A stretch of DNA of 64,000 nt from an uncultured Candidatus Puniceispirillum sp. (GTDB lineage: Bacteria; Pseudomonadota; Alphaproteobacteria; Puniceispirillales; Puniceispirillaceae): assembly GCA_905182545.1 (NCBI GenBank), contig CAJJBY010000006.1, forward strand, positions 124,001 to 188,000, read 5' to 3'. Shown here piece after piece: positions 1 through 7,539 of the stretch. The translations under genes and the position numbers were made by a program. Each line of letters begins with the position of its first letter. Within the stretch, counting starts at the first letter, position 1. The notes below the pieces were generated by a model. The model was not told the origin of the DNA. It made no database searches and saw only the letters and a list, made by a program, of their open reading frames with translations.

Positions 1-200
1 GGGTTCCTGAGCAGTGTTGGCAATGGCTTTGAACGCATTTCATCTGCCATTGTTGTAATTTCTTGCAATGCGGCGTCTGACAGTTTTACCGTCCAGTCAT
101 CTCTTTTCAAGTTTGACGCTAACCAGCCTCTGCCGGCAGCTGTAGGAATGTTTTCCAATTCGTTAAACGTTTCAGAGCTGAGGTCCATCACGCCATCCAT
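1..200 (-). CDS. N-terminal fragment of a TauD/TfdA-like dioxygenase (partial, runs off left edge)
   Basis: Reading the minus strand from ATG at 200, about 66 codons stay open to the window edge, with a strong GGAGG Shine-Dalgarno just upstream (about 206-210). The peptide has a GRGWLASNLKRDDW stretch followed by KLSDAALQEI. This resembles the N-terminus of proteins in the TauD/TfdA family of Fe(II)/2-oxoglutarate dioxygenases (a W...L..DDW..+LS.AAL.E pattern). The HxD...H metal site would lie beyond the edge, so the family call is a guess from a short segment; the reading frame itself is well supported. It lies in the accessory block left of the tRNA-Pro junction. Confidence 0.5.
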   Translation of the reverse strand, partial: MDGVMDLSSETFNELENIPTAAGRGWLASNLKRDDWTVKLSDAALQEITTMADEMRSKPLPTLLRN

Positions 201-540
201 TTCTTCCTCCCAACATATTTTTTGTTATTTAATTTTCAACCAACGACACCAAAAACATTGCCACAAAACAAGGCCAGCGCAAAGGCCGGCCAAGTTTAGG
301 AAGAAATTGCGCTAGGTTCAGCTGGTCAACAATCTTGAACTAGGGTAAACTTAGGATGAAAGATTGGCTTGCTTTGTTTCCACATCTTGCAAGAGTAATG
401 GCAGCCGTTTCTCAGATTTGAAAACGTTTATCTGACCGAATTCAAGGGTCATAGATAAAAGAAAATCATGCGAAGCTCGAAGAGAATTGGACTGTTTTTT
501 GCAGAAAGTTCAAGCTTAGCTGTGATTTTATTAAAAATTT
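201..540. other. intergenic region between divergent genes
   Basis: About 340 bases with no convincing reading frame. It separates the divergent genes at 1-200 (minus) and 541 (plus), so it should hold both promoters. It is AT-rich, mainly near 480-540. No clear stem-loop or repeat was seen. Confidence 0.5.
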
Positions 541-1650
541 ATGGAAAAAACACTCATGACAGTAATTAACAAGCGCTACCTAACGATATTGTTGTCTTTG
601 ATTATGATGGCCCTGACACACAATGCAAAAGCATTGATTGTGCCTGAAGACTGCAAGACGTCTGAAGAGACTGCTTTCTTTGCTCTGACTGCATTTGAAG
701 TGGAGTCATATATTCCGAGTGTGGATGAAGATGGCGTCCCTTATTTGAAGGGCGCTGCACTAGCAAACGCTGAAGTTAATCATTACCGCAACCAATACAA
801 GGATGCACCCCTGGTAAGGATGCCGATCGATCGCTACGCCTCACTGACGAGCAAAAGTCCAAACGCACTCAAAAATTTTGAGAGTCGGCTATTAATTGTT
901 GACCCAGAGTGCAACGAATTAAAACTCTTTTTTGGCAACTTAATTGGCACAAGCGAACTTAGCCTTAAAAACTATCTTCAAATGTTTGACGCAGCCGAAA
1001 GGTTAAATCACGTGCCACTTAGTGAATTTACTCAACAACGCGTGAGGTTGCGCCCGAAGTTGGTTGGACAAGTGATTGAAATTCTCAAGTCAGATCTTGC
1101 TTTTGACATTGCTCTTACAAAGCAAACTCTTGGTAGTGATTTTCTCAAAAATATGGGGGTTGAAAACCAAAACGACTTCTCGAAAGGAGGAGAGCTCGCT
1201 CTTTTATCATATGTGAAGAAAGGCGGTCGCATCAAAAACACTGAGAGCAATATAACGGCCTTCATTATTTTGCCAGCATCAAAAAAAGGCTTAGATGACA
1301 CGGATAAAACTGTGATGCTGCTATCTAGTGGTGTGGTGCATATTGTTTCCTCTTTGAACACGCCCCTAGCAAAATACGCATTAGGACAACTTGGAGTTCC
1401 AACTACCATTCTCAGAGTAGGTCGCCTTTTTGATGACAGCGGTCCTGTATGTTTATTGGACGAGGTTGGAAACTGGTACCGGATAATCAACGGGGGACGC
1501 ACCCGAAGCTGCAACTTTAATCAAGTTCTGATGCAAAGCCTCAAAAGTGACGGTTGGCGGAGTACCTTTGATAAACAATTGACACCAGTTTCATACCAAC
1601 AAATAAGTGACATAATGAAACAAAACGATATGCTAAAATTCATTTATTAA
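541..1650 (+). CDS. hypothetical secreted protein, 369 aa
   Basis: No family recognised. The N-terminus has a basic start (NKRY), a hydrophobic segment at about residues 13-27 and an AKA site near 31-32, which together look like a Sec signal peptide, so the product is probably periplasmic or exported. The mature part has no obvious transmembrane segment. Cys residues near 38, 121, 302 and 324 could form disulfides. Two in-frame ATG codons (541 and 556) are possible starts; neither has a good Shine-Dalgarno. The gene stands alone and is AT-richer than the core genes, in line with recent acquisition. Possible as an island cargo protein; function unknown. Confidence 0.65.
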   Translation: MEKTLMTVINKRYLTILLSLIMMALTHNAKALIVPEDCKTSEETAFFALTAFEVESYIPSVDEDGVPYLKGAALANAEVNHYRNQYKDAPLVRMPIDRYASLTSKSPNALKNFESRLLIVDPECNELKLFFGNLIGTSELSLKNYLQMFDAAERLNHVPLSEFTQQRVRLRPKLVGQVIEILKSDLAFDIALTKQTLGSDFLKNMGVENQNDFSKGGELALLSYVKKGGRIKNTESNITAFIILPASKKGLDDTDKTVMLLSSGVVHIVSSLNTPLAKYALGQLGVPTTILRVGRLFDDSGPVCLLDEVGNWYRIINGGRTRSCNFNQVLMQSLKSDGWRSTFDKQLTPVSYQQISDIMKQNDMLKFIY

Positions 1651-1964
1651 AGCTGTTAAATATTTTAGTCATCTATACAGAGTTGCTGAGCGGCAAGTCG
1701 AATGTACGACTATTTGTACAAACGCAGCGCCTGATCAGCTGATACCCCCCCCCATCGAAATCACGGACGGGCGCGGTTTGTGTGATGCGTAATTGCTTCA
1801 GGGCAGCCAAGCGACGCAATATAATAGGGCCGTCCATATACTGTTATATAAAAGATATAATAATTGTTATGAGAGTGGACGGCCTAGAATAGCTCGGTGT
1901 TGGTTGATGTTTGGTTAGGTTCGTCTTTAAACTATATTGATCAAGTTTGACGCGGGGTAACACT
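1651..1964. other. intergenic region with poly-C tract and inverted repeat
   Basis: About 310 bases. It contains a run of nine C at 1745-1753 and a long-armed inverted repeat (1828-1884). A 54-codon open frame on the minus strand (1837 to 1673) starts inside the left repeat arm and reads the C run as glycine, but has no Shine-Dalgarno, so I do not call it a gene. The TPR gene promoter should lie at the right end. Confidence 0.5.
1828..1884. repeat. inverted repeat, 9-bp arms (GGCCGTCCA / TGGACGGCC)
   Basis: Arms at 1828-1836 and 1876-1884 are perfect reverse complements separated by 39 very AT-rich bases. There is no T run after the right arm, so it is not a standard intrinsic terminator. 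It could be a small mobile-element remnant or an operator-like site upstream of the TPR gene. Only the pairing is seen; the role is unknown. Confidence 0.5.
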
Positions 1965-3242
1965 ATGCTTGAAGATAGCTACGGAAACAAGATCTCGACG
2001 AATTCAGCTGATGCTATTGCGTCATACAACCAAGGAGTCCATCAATTTCTTGGCGCTGAGCCAAACGTTGAGGCCAGTTTCAAAGCCGCAATAAGCGCTG
2101 ATCCAAAATTTACTTTGGCGCATGTTGGGCTTGCTCGAGAGATGCAATTGCGTGGTCGATCGGGTGGTGTGAAACAATCCCTCAATAAGGCCTTTGAAAC
2201 TAGCAAAAATCTATCGGCTCGAGAACAATCCCACTTGAGTGTGTCGAGCTTACTACTCAGGGGAAAGTCTGCTGAAGCTCGCGCGGCTGTATATGAACAT
2301 GTGAAAGAATGGCCTCGTGACGTACTCATCGCGCAGATGTGTACCAGTGTCTTTGGCCTGATTGGTTTCTCTGGTTTGCCCGGCAGGGAGGCTGAACAGC
2401 TGTCTTTCATGACGAACCTTACCCCCAATTATGGGGATGACTGGTGGTGCAAAGCTCAGTTAGCATTTGCGCAGCTTGAAGTTGGGCAATTGGATGAGGC
2501 TGGCATTAACATTGAAGAGGCACTCCTATCGAACCCGAATAGCGCACATTCAAAGCATATTAGAGCGCACCTCTATTATGAAAATCTGCAGGACGAAGAT
2601 GGCTTGAGCTACCTCCAAAGGCATTGGGAAAATTATGATCCGTCAGGTGCGCTCTACAACCATATCTCGTGGCATGTGGGTTTATGGTCTCTTGAGACTG
2701 GAAATCTCGAGCAAATGTGGAACGTTTTGGACAAGCACATTTCCCCTGATAATAGTCAAGGTCCTCCATTGAATGTTTTGACTGACACTGCAGCTCTGCT
2801 TTTCAGAGCGGAGCTTGCAGGGGTTGAAGTCACACCCGAAAGGTGGAGAGGCCTCAGTGCATACGCTATGACTAAATTTGCCAATCCGGGCCTTGGCTTT
2901 GCTGATTTTCACGCCGCAATTACGCACGCCCGAGCAGGTAACATTGAAGCATTGGAAAATATAATAGCTAATGCAAAAGGACCCGTTTCTGACTTAACCA
3001 AAAAAGTTGCGAGGGCATACCTTTATATGCAAGGCGCTAACTGGCTATCAGCTTCTGAACTCTTTACGAGCGTCGTGCGTGAACATGCTCGTTTTGGCGG
3101 ATCAAACGCCCAGAGAGATTTATTGGACTTTTCTTTGGCTGCATGTCTGATCCATCAGGGCAGAACGCGGGAAGCAAAAACAATTCTTGCAATCACCAGA
3201 CCGCGGGCTTTGCAAAAAGATATTATCTCGGGTTTACATTGA
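1965..3242 (+). CDS. TPR protein of the TTC38-like family
   Basis: About 425 aa from ATG 1965; a TTG six codons upstream is open too, but ATG 1965 has GGGG about 8 bases before it. The chain is built of helical pairs with TPR-type spacing, for example ASFKAAISADPKFTLAHVGL near the N-terminus and AQLEVGQLDEAGINIEEALL near 175-195. The segment NHISWHVGLWSLETGN (around 235) matches the signature of the tetratricopeptide repeat protein 38 family, found in bacteria and eukaryotes and of unknown biochemical role. No signal peptide, so probably cytoplasmic. It sits alone in the accessory block. Confidence 0.7.
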   Translation: MLEDSYGNKISTNSADAIASYNQGVHQFLGAEPNVEASFKAAISADPKFTLAHVGLAREMQLRGRSGGVKQSLNKAFETSKNLSAREQSHLSVSSLLLRGKSAEARAAVYEHVKEWPRDVLIAQMCTSVFGLIGFSGLPGREAEQLSFMTNLTPNYGDDWWCKAQLAFAQLEVGQLDEAGINIEEALLSNPNSAHSKHIRAHLYYENLQDEDGLSYLQRHWENYDPSGALYNHISWHVGLWSLETGNLEQMWNVLDKHISPDNSQGPPLNVLTDTAALLFRAELAGVEVTPERWRGLSAYAMTKFANPGLGFADFHAAITHARAGNIEALENIIANAKGPVSDLTKKVARAYLYMQGANWLSASELFTSVVREHARFGGSNAQRDLLDFSLAACLIHQGRTREAKTILAITRPRALQKDIISGLH

Positions 3243-3339
3243 ACGCAGATTGCTTCGTTTGTGGAGATAGTAAATGCCACGTTTGCGGTGTAGGAAAGAT
3301 GCAGATACATCCGTCACGATAATAGAGGGGACAGGATAA

Positions 3340-3714
3340 ATGGACAAAGATAGGCTTTATGGGAACTGTCATTGTGGAACGGTGCAGTTCTCTATCCCAC
3401 GCAGTCTTGATACGAGCTCTGTCCGACGCTGTGATTGCAGCCTCTGCAAGCGTCGCGGTGCGGTTATGTTGGCATGCCCAATTGAAGATGTAAAAATTGA
3501 AAACGGCGCTGAACATCTACTCCATTACAAGTGGAATACAAAAGTTGCCACGCACCACTTTTGCTCAAAGTGTGGGATTATGACCCACCATCAAAGGCGC
3601 ACTACTCCAGAAATTTGTGGTATCAATATCGGCTGCATCGATGAACTTGACTATCGCAGTTTTCAGGACGTGCCAATGAACAATGGCGTCGATCTAGCGC
3701 TAGTAGAAAAGTAG
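3340..3714 (+). CDS. GFA/CENP-V domain protein (glutathione-dependent formaldehyde-activating enzyme-like), 124 aa
   Basis: A short single-domain protein with the zinc-binding cysteines of the GFA family in order: CHCGTVQF (about residues 7-14), CDCSLCKRRG (about 31-40) and FCSKCG (about 71-76). The family binds zinc through these pairs; some members act on S-hydroxymethyl-glutathione but most are uncharacterised, so enzymatic function should not be assumed. Start ATG 3340 has AGGATAA just upstream. A second, more typical GFA protein lies at 6465-6908 on the other side of the tRNA-Pro junction; the two are clearly diverged and not a recent duplication. Confidence 0.8.
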   Translation: MDKDRLYGNCHCGTVQFSIPRSLDTSSVRRCDCSLCKRRGAVMLACPIEDVKIENGAEHLLHYKWNTKVATHHFCSKCGIMTHHQRRTTPEICGINIGCIDELDYRSFQDVPMNNGVDLALVEK

Positions 3715-3746
3715 CCAACCACTGGCTCGGCACTTCAGCTTAAACC

Positions 3747-4059
3747 TCAAATTTGTATTTCATTGCGTTTGGAGAGAATGCTCTCATTCACCACCCTCAG
3801 AGCGTCCAAATAGCTACCCTTAGCCGCCAGTAACTGCTTCCACCTTTTGGCCTTTCCCGAACCGCGGTCTATAGCAGCGCCTGAGCCGCCGTTCCGCGAA
3901 CACGCTCGTCCTTGCCGTGCCGCATCAACTCAACCAGCGTGTCTATAGCCTCAACCGTATATGAGCGAGCCAGTTCAGCGACGCTGTGTTCGTCCCTTGG
4001 GCGACCAACGGGGTTGCCCAATTGACCGGGTGCGAATTGCTCTGATTTCAGCCGAGTTT
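3747..4059 (-). pseudogene. decayed phage-type gene (DUF5681 / terminase-small-like)
   Basis: On the minus strand the translation runs FAPGQLGNPVGRPRDEHS, then AELARSYTVEAIDTLVELM, then RGTAAQALL before a frameshift with stop near 3869-3872. It resumes in another frame as DRGSGKAKRWKQLLAAKGSY and LDALRVV. The GQxGNPxGRP opening followed by a helical A.TVEAIDTLVELM segment and a DRG.GKA stretch is what is seen in phage-associated DUF5681/terminase-small-like proteins. There is no start codon in frame and at least one frameshift, so it is a remnant. A second diverged copy of its 3' end lies inverted at 4139-4249. Confidence 0.6.
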
Positions 4060-4138
4060 TTTGGATGGTTTACATAGGGGGATCATAGCATTAGCAGATG
4101 AAGGGAGTAAGAGGGGCAATCCCAGATCCGCCCCATAG

Positions 4139-4249
4139 CAGCCTGCGCGTTACCACAGCAAACCTTGGCCGTGGTTGTGGCAAGACCCGAAGGTTGAGGT
4201 GGTTACAGGTGCTCAGGGCAGCTATTTGGATGCGCTGAGGATGGTGTGA
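4139..4249 (+). pseudogene. 3' fragment of a second copy of the DUF5681-like gene, inverted
   Basis: The plus strand encodes PKVEVVTGAQGSYLDALRMV and then a stop (4247-4249). This matches, over about 70 bp, the 3' end of the remnant at 3747-4059 on the opposite strand (the GSYLDALR segment is shared). An in-frame stop at 4136-4138 cuts it off from any start. It looks like a relic of a rearranged prophage or island module. Confidence 0.5.
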
Positions 4250-4346
4250 ACAGTTACAGCTCAAGAGGGTTGATGATTGACCTGAAAACAGAAGATTTTC
4301 AGGATTTTTAATGATTTTGGCGCTGATCAAGTTTGCCTAACATCGG

Positions 4347-4748
4347 CTAGCTATTGTCGATGGACTTATAAATATTTAGTTCTCTCCAGTATTTTTCTGC
4401 AAGCGTATTTGCGTCACTTATCCTCAAAGCAAGCCCTCGAATGATTGCATTGCATATTGGGTCAGCTTGAGCCATTTTTGCCCGAAATACCGGCTCATCC
4501 AGTTTGATGAGCATTGCGTTGGTCTTTGCTTTAACAGTCACAGTCCTTGGTTCTGAGGTGACGAGGCCAACTTCGCCAAACAATTCACCCTCGTTTAGAA
4601 CGCCAAGGACCATTCCCTGTTTGCTTTCTATCTGAACGGAACCACTATGCACTAAATAGACGCTATCACTTGCATCATTGACGCTGTATATGACATCGCC
4701 TGCCCTAACTGCTATCTTGGCGAAACTTTTTAAATTTATCGGTTTCAT
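4347..4748 (-). CDS. stand-alone cyclic-nucleotide-binding domain protein, 133 aa
   Basis: One cNMP-binding beta-roll fills the protein. VYLVHSGSVQI, the phosphate-binding-cassette-like GELFGEVGLVTSEPRTVTVKA (residues about 69-90), and a C-terminal helix are visible. The FGE and PRT residues are those that contact the cyclic phosphate and ribose in this fold. No DNA-binding helix-turn-helix follows, unlike CRP/FNR regulators, so it may act as a small sensor for a partner. Start ATG 4748 is preferred over ATG 4763 because the codons between them (GGAGGAAAACTA) are a strong Shine-Dalgarno. It is in the accessory block with no obvious effector gene beside it. Confidence 0.75.
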   Translation of the reverse strand: MKPINLKSFAKIAVRAGDVIYSVNDASDSVYLVHSGSVQIESKQGMVLGVLNEGELFGEVGLVTSEPRTVTVKAKTNAMLIKLDEPVFRAKMAQADPICNAIIRGLALRISDANTLAEKYWRELNIYKSIDNS

Positions 4749-4813
4749 TAGTTTTCCTCCCATCAGCTATCCTGTCACATAAAGCGACTGGCGCAAATGC
4801 TGGTTTGTTCTGT

Positions 4814-4999
4814 TTAAGTTAAGCTTATTGGCTCGCTCTCAAAGCCGCTATTGACTGCTTCGCCGCTGAAACGCCGCTTAAGGCGGGTTGTCCGGATGCC
4901 GTCAGGTGTTTTCTCTAAAGTCACCAGTTCCTGCTTGAGGACGCCATTTGGCGCTGGGTTGGTCTTGTTGTTGTATAGGAAAGTGTGGTGCGCAGTCAT
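4814..4999 (-). CDS. small hypothetical protein, 61 aa
   Basis: No family recognised. It is called because ATG 4999 has a GGAGG Shine-Dalgarno about 8 bases upstream and the frame runs cleanly to a TAA at 4814. The product is polar with a basic centre (RTTRLKRRF) and an acidic, Ser-rich C-terminus; no signal peptide or membrane helix. It is divergent to the secreted protein at 5204. Confidence 0.45.
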   Translation of the reverse strand: MTAHHTFLYNNKTNPAPNGVLKQELVTLEKTPDGIRTTRLKRRFSGEAVNSGFESEPISLT

Positions 5000-5203
5000 A
5001 ACGCTATCCTCCGCTTTAGTGCTTTAGGCAGGAAGCCAAGGAGAACAAGCTGGAAGTTAAACACCTATAACCAATTTGGTGAGGATTTTGTTTGCTTGTC
5101 AAATTGCAATCAACTCATTAAAGCAATAAATAGAGGTGAGCACGTTATTGAAATGCGCCTAGCTTCAGTTTTTTATGGCTACTTGATGTATTGGAGGTTG
5201 AAC

Positions 5204-5608
5204 ATGAGGGTGACTAAATTTTTGATAGGCTTTTCCCTAGTATTCTCATTTCAGGCTCAACCGTCTTTTGCTGACGAGGAAATCATCTGCAGAGTAAAAG
5301 GCTCCGGACAAAAGGTTTTTCGTCTCGATAGCGGTATTTTCTCATCCAGCGTTTTGATTATGAATAGTTCTGGCCAATTTGTTGATTGGTGTCCGGAGAC
5401 AGACTCGCAAAAGCCGTCATTTGGCCGGGATACTGCGATTTGTAAATTTTCTGGTAAACGTTTAGGAAACAAACTTGCTTGGGGCGAGACTGTAATCGAT
5501 TTTGCTCAACCGTCTTGGAAAAGGCGCTATCGTTTCGCTAAACTAGGCCAGACTTGGAAAGAGTCTCAGCCCGGTGGCAGGGAAAGAGCGACCTGCAAGT
5601 TGAGGTAG
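5204..5608 (+). CDS. small secreted hypothetical protein, 134 aa
   Basis: ATG 5204 has GGAGG six bases upstream, so this start is preferred over an open but unsupported extension back to 4985. Residues 1-24 form a clear Sec signal peptide with a likely cut after SFA. The mature protein is about 110 aa with four cysteines (in IICRV, DWCPE, AICKF and ATCKL) that could make two disulfides in the periplasm. No known family recognised. An intrinsic terminator follows at once. It is the last gene before the tRNA-Pro junction and likely island cargo. Confidence 0.65.
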   Translation: MRVTKFLIGFSLVFSFQAQPSFADEEIICRVKGSGQKVFRLDSGIFSSSVLIMNSSGQFVDWCPETDSQKPSFGRDTAICKFSGKRLGNKLAWGETVIDFAQPSWKRRYRFAKLGQTWKESQPGGRERATCKLR

Positions 5609-5630
5609 CCCTCAAAGCAGGGCTTTTTCT
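5607..5630 (+). terminator. intrinsic terminator after the secreted protein gene
   Basis: Stem AGCCCT (5607-5612) / AGGGCT (5619-5624), loop CAAAGC, followed by a T run from 5624. It overlaps the stop codon of the gene ending at 5608. Confidence 0.75.
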
Positions 5631-5707
5631 GGTTGGTGTGGACATATCGTAGACACAATCTTATTTCAAGCGCTCAACTCATATATAAGTTAATATGTTT
5701 CAGCATA

Positions 5708-5784
5708 TTAATTGTAGCGCAGCCTGGTAGCGCACTATACTGGGGGTGTAGGGGTCGTGGGTTCGAATCCCGCCGCTCCAACTA
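5708..5784 (+). tRNA. tRNA-Pro(GGG)-like, with unpaired 5' acceptor strand (probable island junction)
   Basis: D arm GCGC...GCGC (5717-5733), anticodon stem CTATA/TGTAG around loop CTGGGGG (anticodon GGG at 5742-5744), variable GGGTC, T arm GTGGG-TTCGAAT-CCCGC (5757-5773) and 3' acceptor CGCTCCA with discriminator A fit tRNA-Pro. The 3' end reads CTA, not CCA. The expected 5' acceptor strand would be TGGAGCG, but 5708-5714 reads TTAATTG, which pairs at only a few positions. The homology therefore begins at about position 8 of the tRNA. Such a piece is what remains at the far end of an element integrated in a tRNA gene. It may not be functional. Confidence 0.7.
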
Positions 5785-5877
5785 TTTTTCATTTAAATGA
5801 TTGTTGATCGACAGGCCAGCAGGCAATATGGCTTGATTGCCGGTTATTGGTGCTGGTTATTGGTTATGGGGCATGAA

Positions 5878-6348
5878 ATGACACTAAATATGCGTGATGT
5901 TCATGTCCGCAAAATGCAAAACGCTGATTTACCTGGCATTCTGCAATTATTGGCTGACGATGAATTAGGGCAATTGCGCGAAATGCTGCAAGTGACTCCG
6001 CATGATGATTATCTGCGTGCCTTTACCGCCATTGATGCTGATCCTAATCAATATCTGGCGGTGTTTGAAAAGAATGATGACATCATCGGCTGTTTGCAAA
6101 TTTCATTCATTCCGGGCCTGTCGCGCCGCGGTGCATTGCGCGGCCAGATCGAATCGGTGCGGGTTGCCGCAAATGTCCGTGGCAATGGCTATGGAACGCT
6201 TATGATGGCATGGGCAATCAAAAAATGCCGCGAACAGGGATGCTCATTGGTGCAATTGACAAGCGACAAGACCCGCAAAGACGCCCAACGGTTTTATCAA
6301 GAGCTTGGTTTTGTGCCATCGCATGAAGGGTTTAAGCTTCAGTTTTAA
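5878..6348 (+). CDS. GNAT family N-acetyltransferase, about 156 aa
   Basis: Single GNAT fold. The acetyl-CoA pyrophosphate-binding motif VRGNGYGTLMMAWAI (R/Q-x-x-G-x-G/A type) sits in the middle, preceded by the beta strand IESVRVAANVRG and followed by the C-terminal segment KDAQRFYQELGF typical of the family. Substrate cannot be told from sequence. Several in-frame ATGs exist (5866, 5878, 5890); 5878 is chosen for the GGGG about 6 bases upstream and for fit to the family's start. First gene right of the tRNA-Pro junction. Confidence 0.8.
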   Translation: MTLNMRDVHVRKMQNADLPGILQLLADDELGQLREMLQVTPHDDYLRAFTAIDADPNQYLAVFEKNDDIIGCLQISFIPGLSRRGALRGQIESVRVAANVRGNGYGTLMMAWAIKKCREQGCSLVQLTSDKTRKDAQRFYQELGFVPSHEGFKLQF

Positions 6349-6464
6349 ATACATATTCCATGCGTTTTCTTCTCAAAAAAATGCCGTGCAGAGTAATTTC
6401 GAATTGACCCTTTTCCTGTTGTGGTTTTTATTGGGTTGGTAATCAGATAGGGGATCATTGAAGC

Positions 6465-6908
6465 ATGGCTGACGCGATTAAAATTAACGGTGGTTGCTAT
6501 TGCGGCGACATCACTATTACGAGCGAAGTATCATCAGATAAGATCATGGCCTGTCACTGCACCGATTGCCAAAAATTCAGCGGCGCGCCATTTCGCGCTG
6601 TTGCGGTTATTGCGGCGGATGATGTGAAAATTTCCGGCACTGTGAGCGAATTTCTGAAAATTGCCAAAAGTGGTAATGAGCGGTTGCAGGGTTTTTGCGG
6701 CAAATGTGGCAGTCATCTTTATGCAACTGATCCGGCCAAAACGTTGTTTATGATCCGCACTGGTTGCCTTGACCAGCATCATGACCTTGTTCCCGCCAAA
6801 CATATCTTTGGCAAATCTGCGGTTGCGTGGGTTGGCGAGATTGCTGATTCGTCATGGGTTGCCGAAGGGCCAGCAAGCGGCGCCATGACACCATTCAAAA
6901 AGGCCTAG
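6465..6908 (+). CDS. GFA domain protein (glutathione-dependent formaldehyde-activating enzyme-like), 147 aa
   Basis: All GFA zinc ligands are present: GGCYCGDI (about residues 10-16), CHCTDCQKFSG (about 30-40) and FCGKCGSH (about 78-85). CHCTDCQK followed by SGAPF is the standard signature. The family includes enzymes that speed S-hydroxymethyl-glutathione formation, but most members have no proven substrate. Cytoplasmic, no signal peptide. Single gene with a possible terminator right after it, convergent with the gene at 6938. Confidence 0.85.
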   Translation: MADAIKINGGCYCGDITITSEVSSDKIMACHCTDCQKFSGAPFRAVAVIAADDVKISGTVSEFLKIAKSGNERLQGFCGKCGSHLYATDPAKTLFMIRTGCLDQHHDLVPAKHIFGKSAVAWVGEIADSSWVAEGPASGAMTPFKKA

Positions 6909-6917
6909 CCCTTTTTT
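6897..6917. terminator. possible bidirectional intrinsic terminator
   Basis: AAAAAGG (6897-6903), loop CCTAGC, then CCTTTTTT to 6917. The stem is short and AT-rich but lies exactly between two convergent genes, and its A and T runs would serve either strand. Confidence 0.4.
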
Positions 6918-6937
6918 GCAACCATGCTTATTGGCGG

Positions 6938-7531
6938 TTAATTTGTGGCGCGGTGATCCAGAACAGCCTTGATAAATTCAACGGCAGTGATGGATTTTTG
7001 AGCGCAGTTGTCGATATTTGATATTCGGCTATCAATTGTGCTTGGTGGAAAGCCGACCACGTCCATCGCCTGTCTTAATGCCATTGTCACATTTTGAATT
7101 TGGGCTTGGCTGTCAGTGGTTTCGTCACGCATGCGCAATATGGCGATACAATCGGCAATGCTTTCATTCATCATGTGATCGGGACTATTTCTTGGCGGAT
7201 GCGGCCGATCAATATCGCCGGTTTGATGATGCGCGCATTCATGGCGATCAATAAATTTTTGTAATGATTGTGGTGATTTCGCATAGGCAAACCGGTAAAT
7301 AACCGGCGCGCCCTTATCATCGCGTCTTGCCATGCCAGCAGCTGATTCGGCTTTTGGCGAGATCTGGTTTTCAAACCGAACTGGCTCGCCTTTGTTGTTC
7401 TGGCAAGCTGGCGGGCTGGCAATATCATAGCTTGGTGTGGTTTCCTGTGCCAAGGCAGCGCATGTGGCAAAGGCGATTACCAGCATGGTTTCAAAACCGC
7501 AAAGCGTCAAAAACGTTAGGGTGCGTTTCAT
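6938..7531 (-). CDS. secreted protein with an HExxH zinc motif, 197 aa (putative metallopeptidase)
   Basis: N-terminal signal peptide (residues about 1-29, hydrophobic stretch TFLTLCGFETMLVIAFATCAA ending ALA). At about residue 96 the sequence RHECAHHQTG contains H-E-C-A-H, a match to the HExxH zinc-binding motif. About 30 residues later NESIADCIAILRMRD offers a Glu and Asp that could supply the third ligand, as in gluzincin-like enzymes. This pattern is suggestive only; I do not recognise the family. Cysteines near 43, 97, 125 and 175 could form disulfides in the periplasm. Follows the NTF2-like gene at 7540 with a short gap on the same strand. Confidence 0.6.
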   Translation of the reverse strand: MKRTLTFLTLCGFETMLVIAFATCAALAQETTPSYDIASPPACQNNKGEPVRFENQISPKAESAAGMARRDDKGAPVIYRFAYAKSPQSLQKFIDRHECAHHQTGDIDRPHPPRNSPDHMMNESIADCIAILRMRDETTDSQAQIQNVTMALRQAMDVVGFPPSTIDSRISNIDNCAQKSITAVEFIKAVLDHRATN

Positions 7532-7539
7532 ATCTGTTC

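Noticed and set aside
1673-1837. 54-codon minus-strand frame across the C9 tract
   Set aside because: No Shine-Dalgarno, start inside an inverted repeat, no recognisable domain.
4091-4330. 79-aa minus-strand open frame
   Set aside because: It covers the second DUF5681-like relic on the opposite strand, has no ribosome binding site and no domain.
5708-5784. Intact, functional tRNA-Pro(GGG) gene
   Set aside because: The 5' acceptor strand TTAATTG pairs at only a few positions with CGCTCCA, and the 3' end is CTA, so I treat it as a junction remnant.
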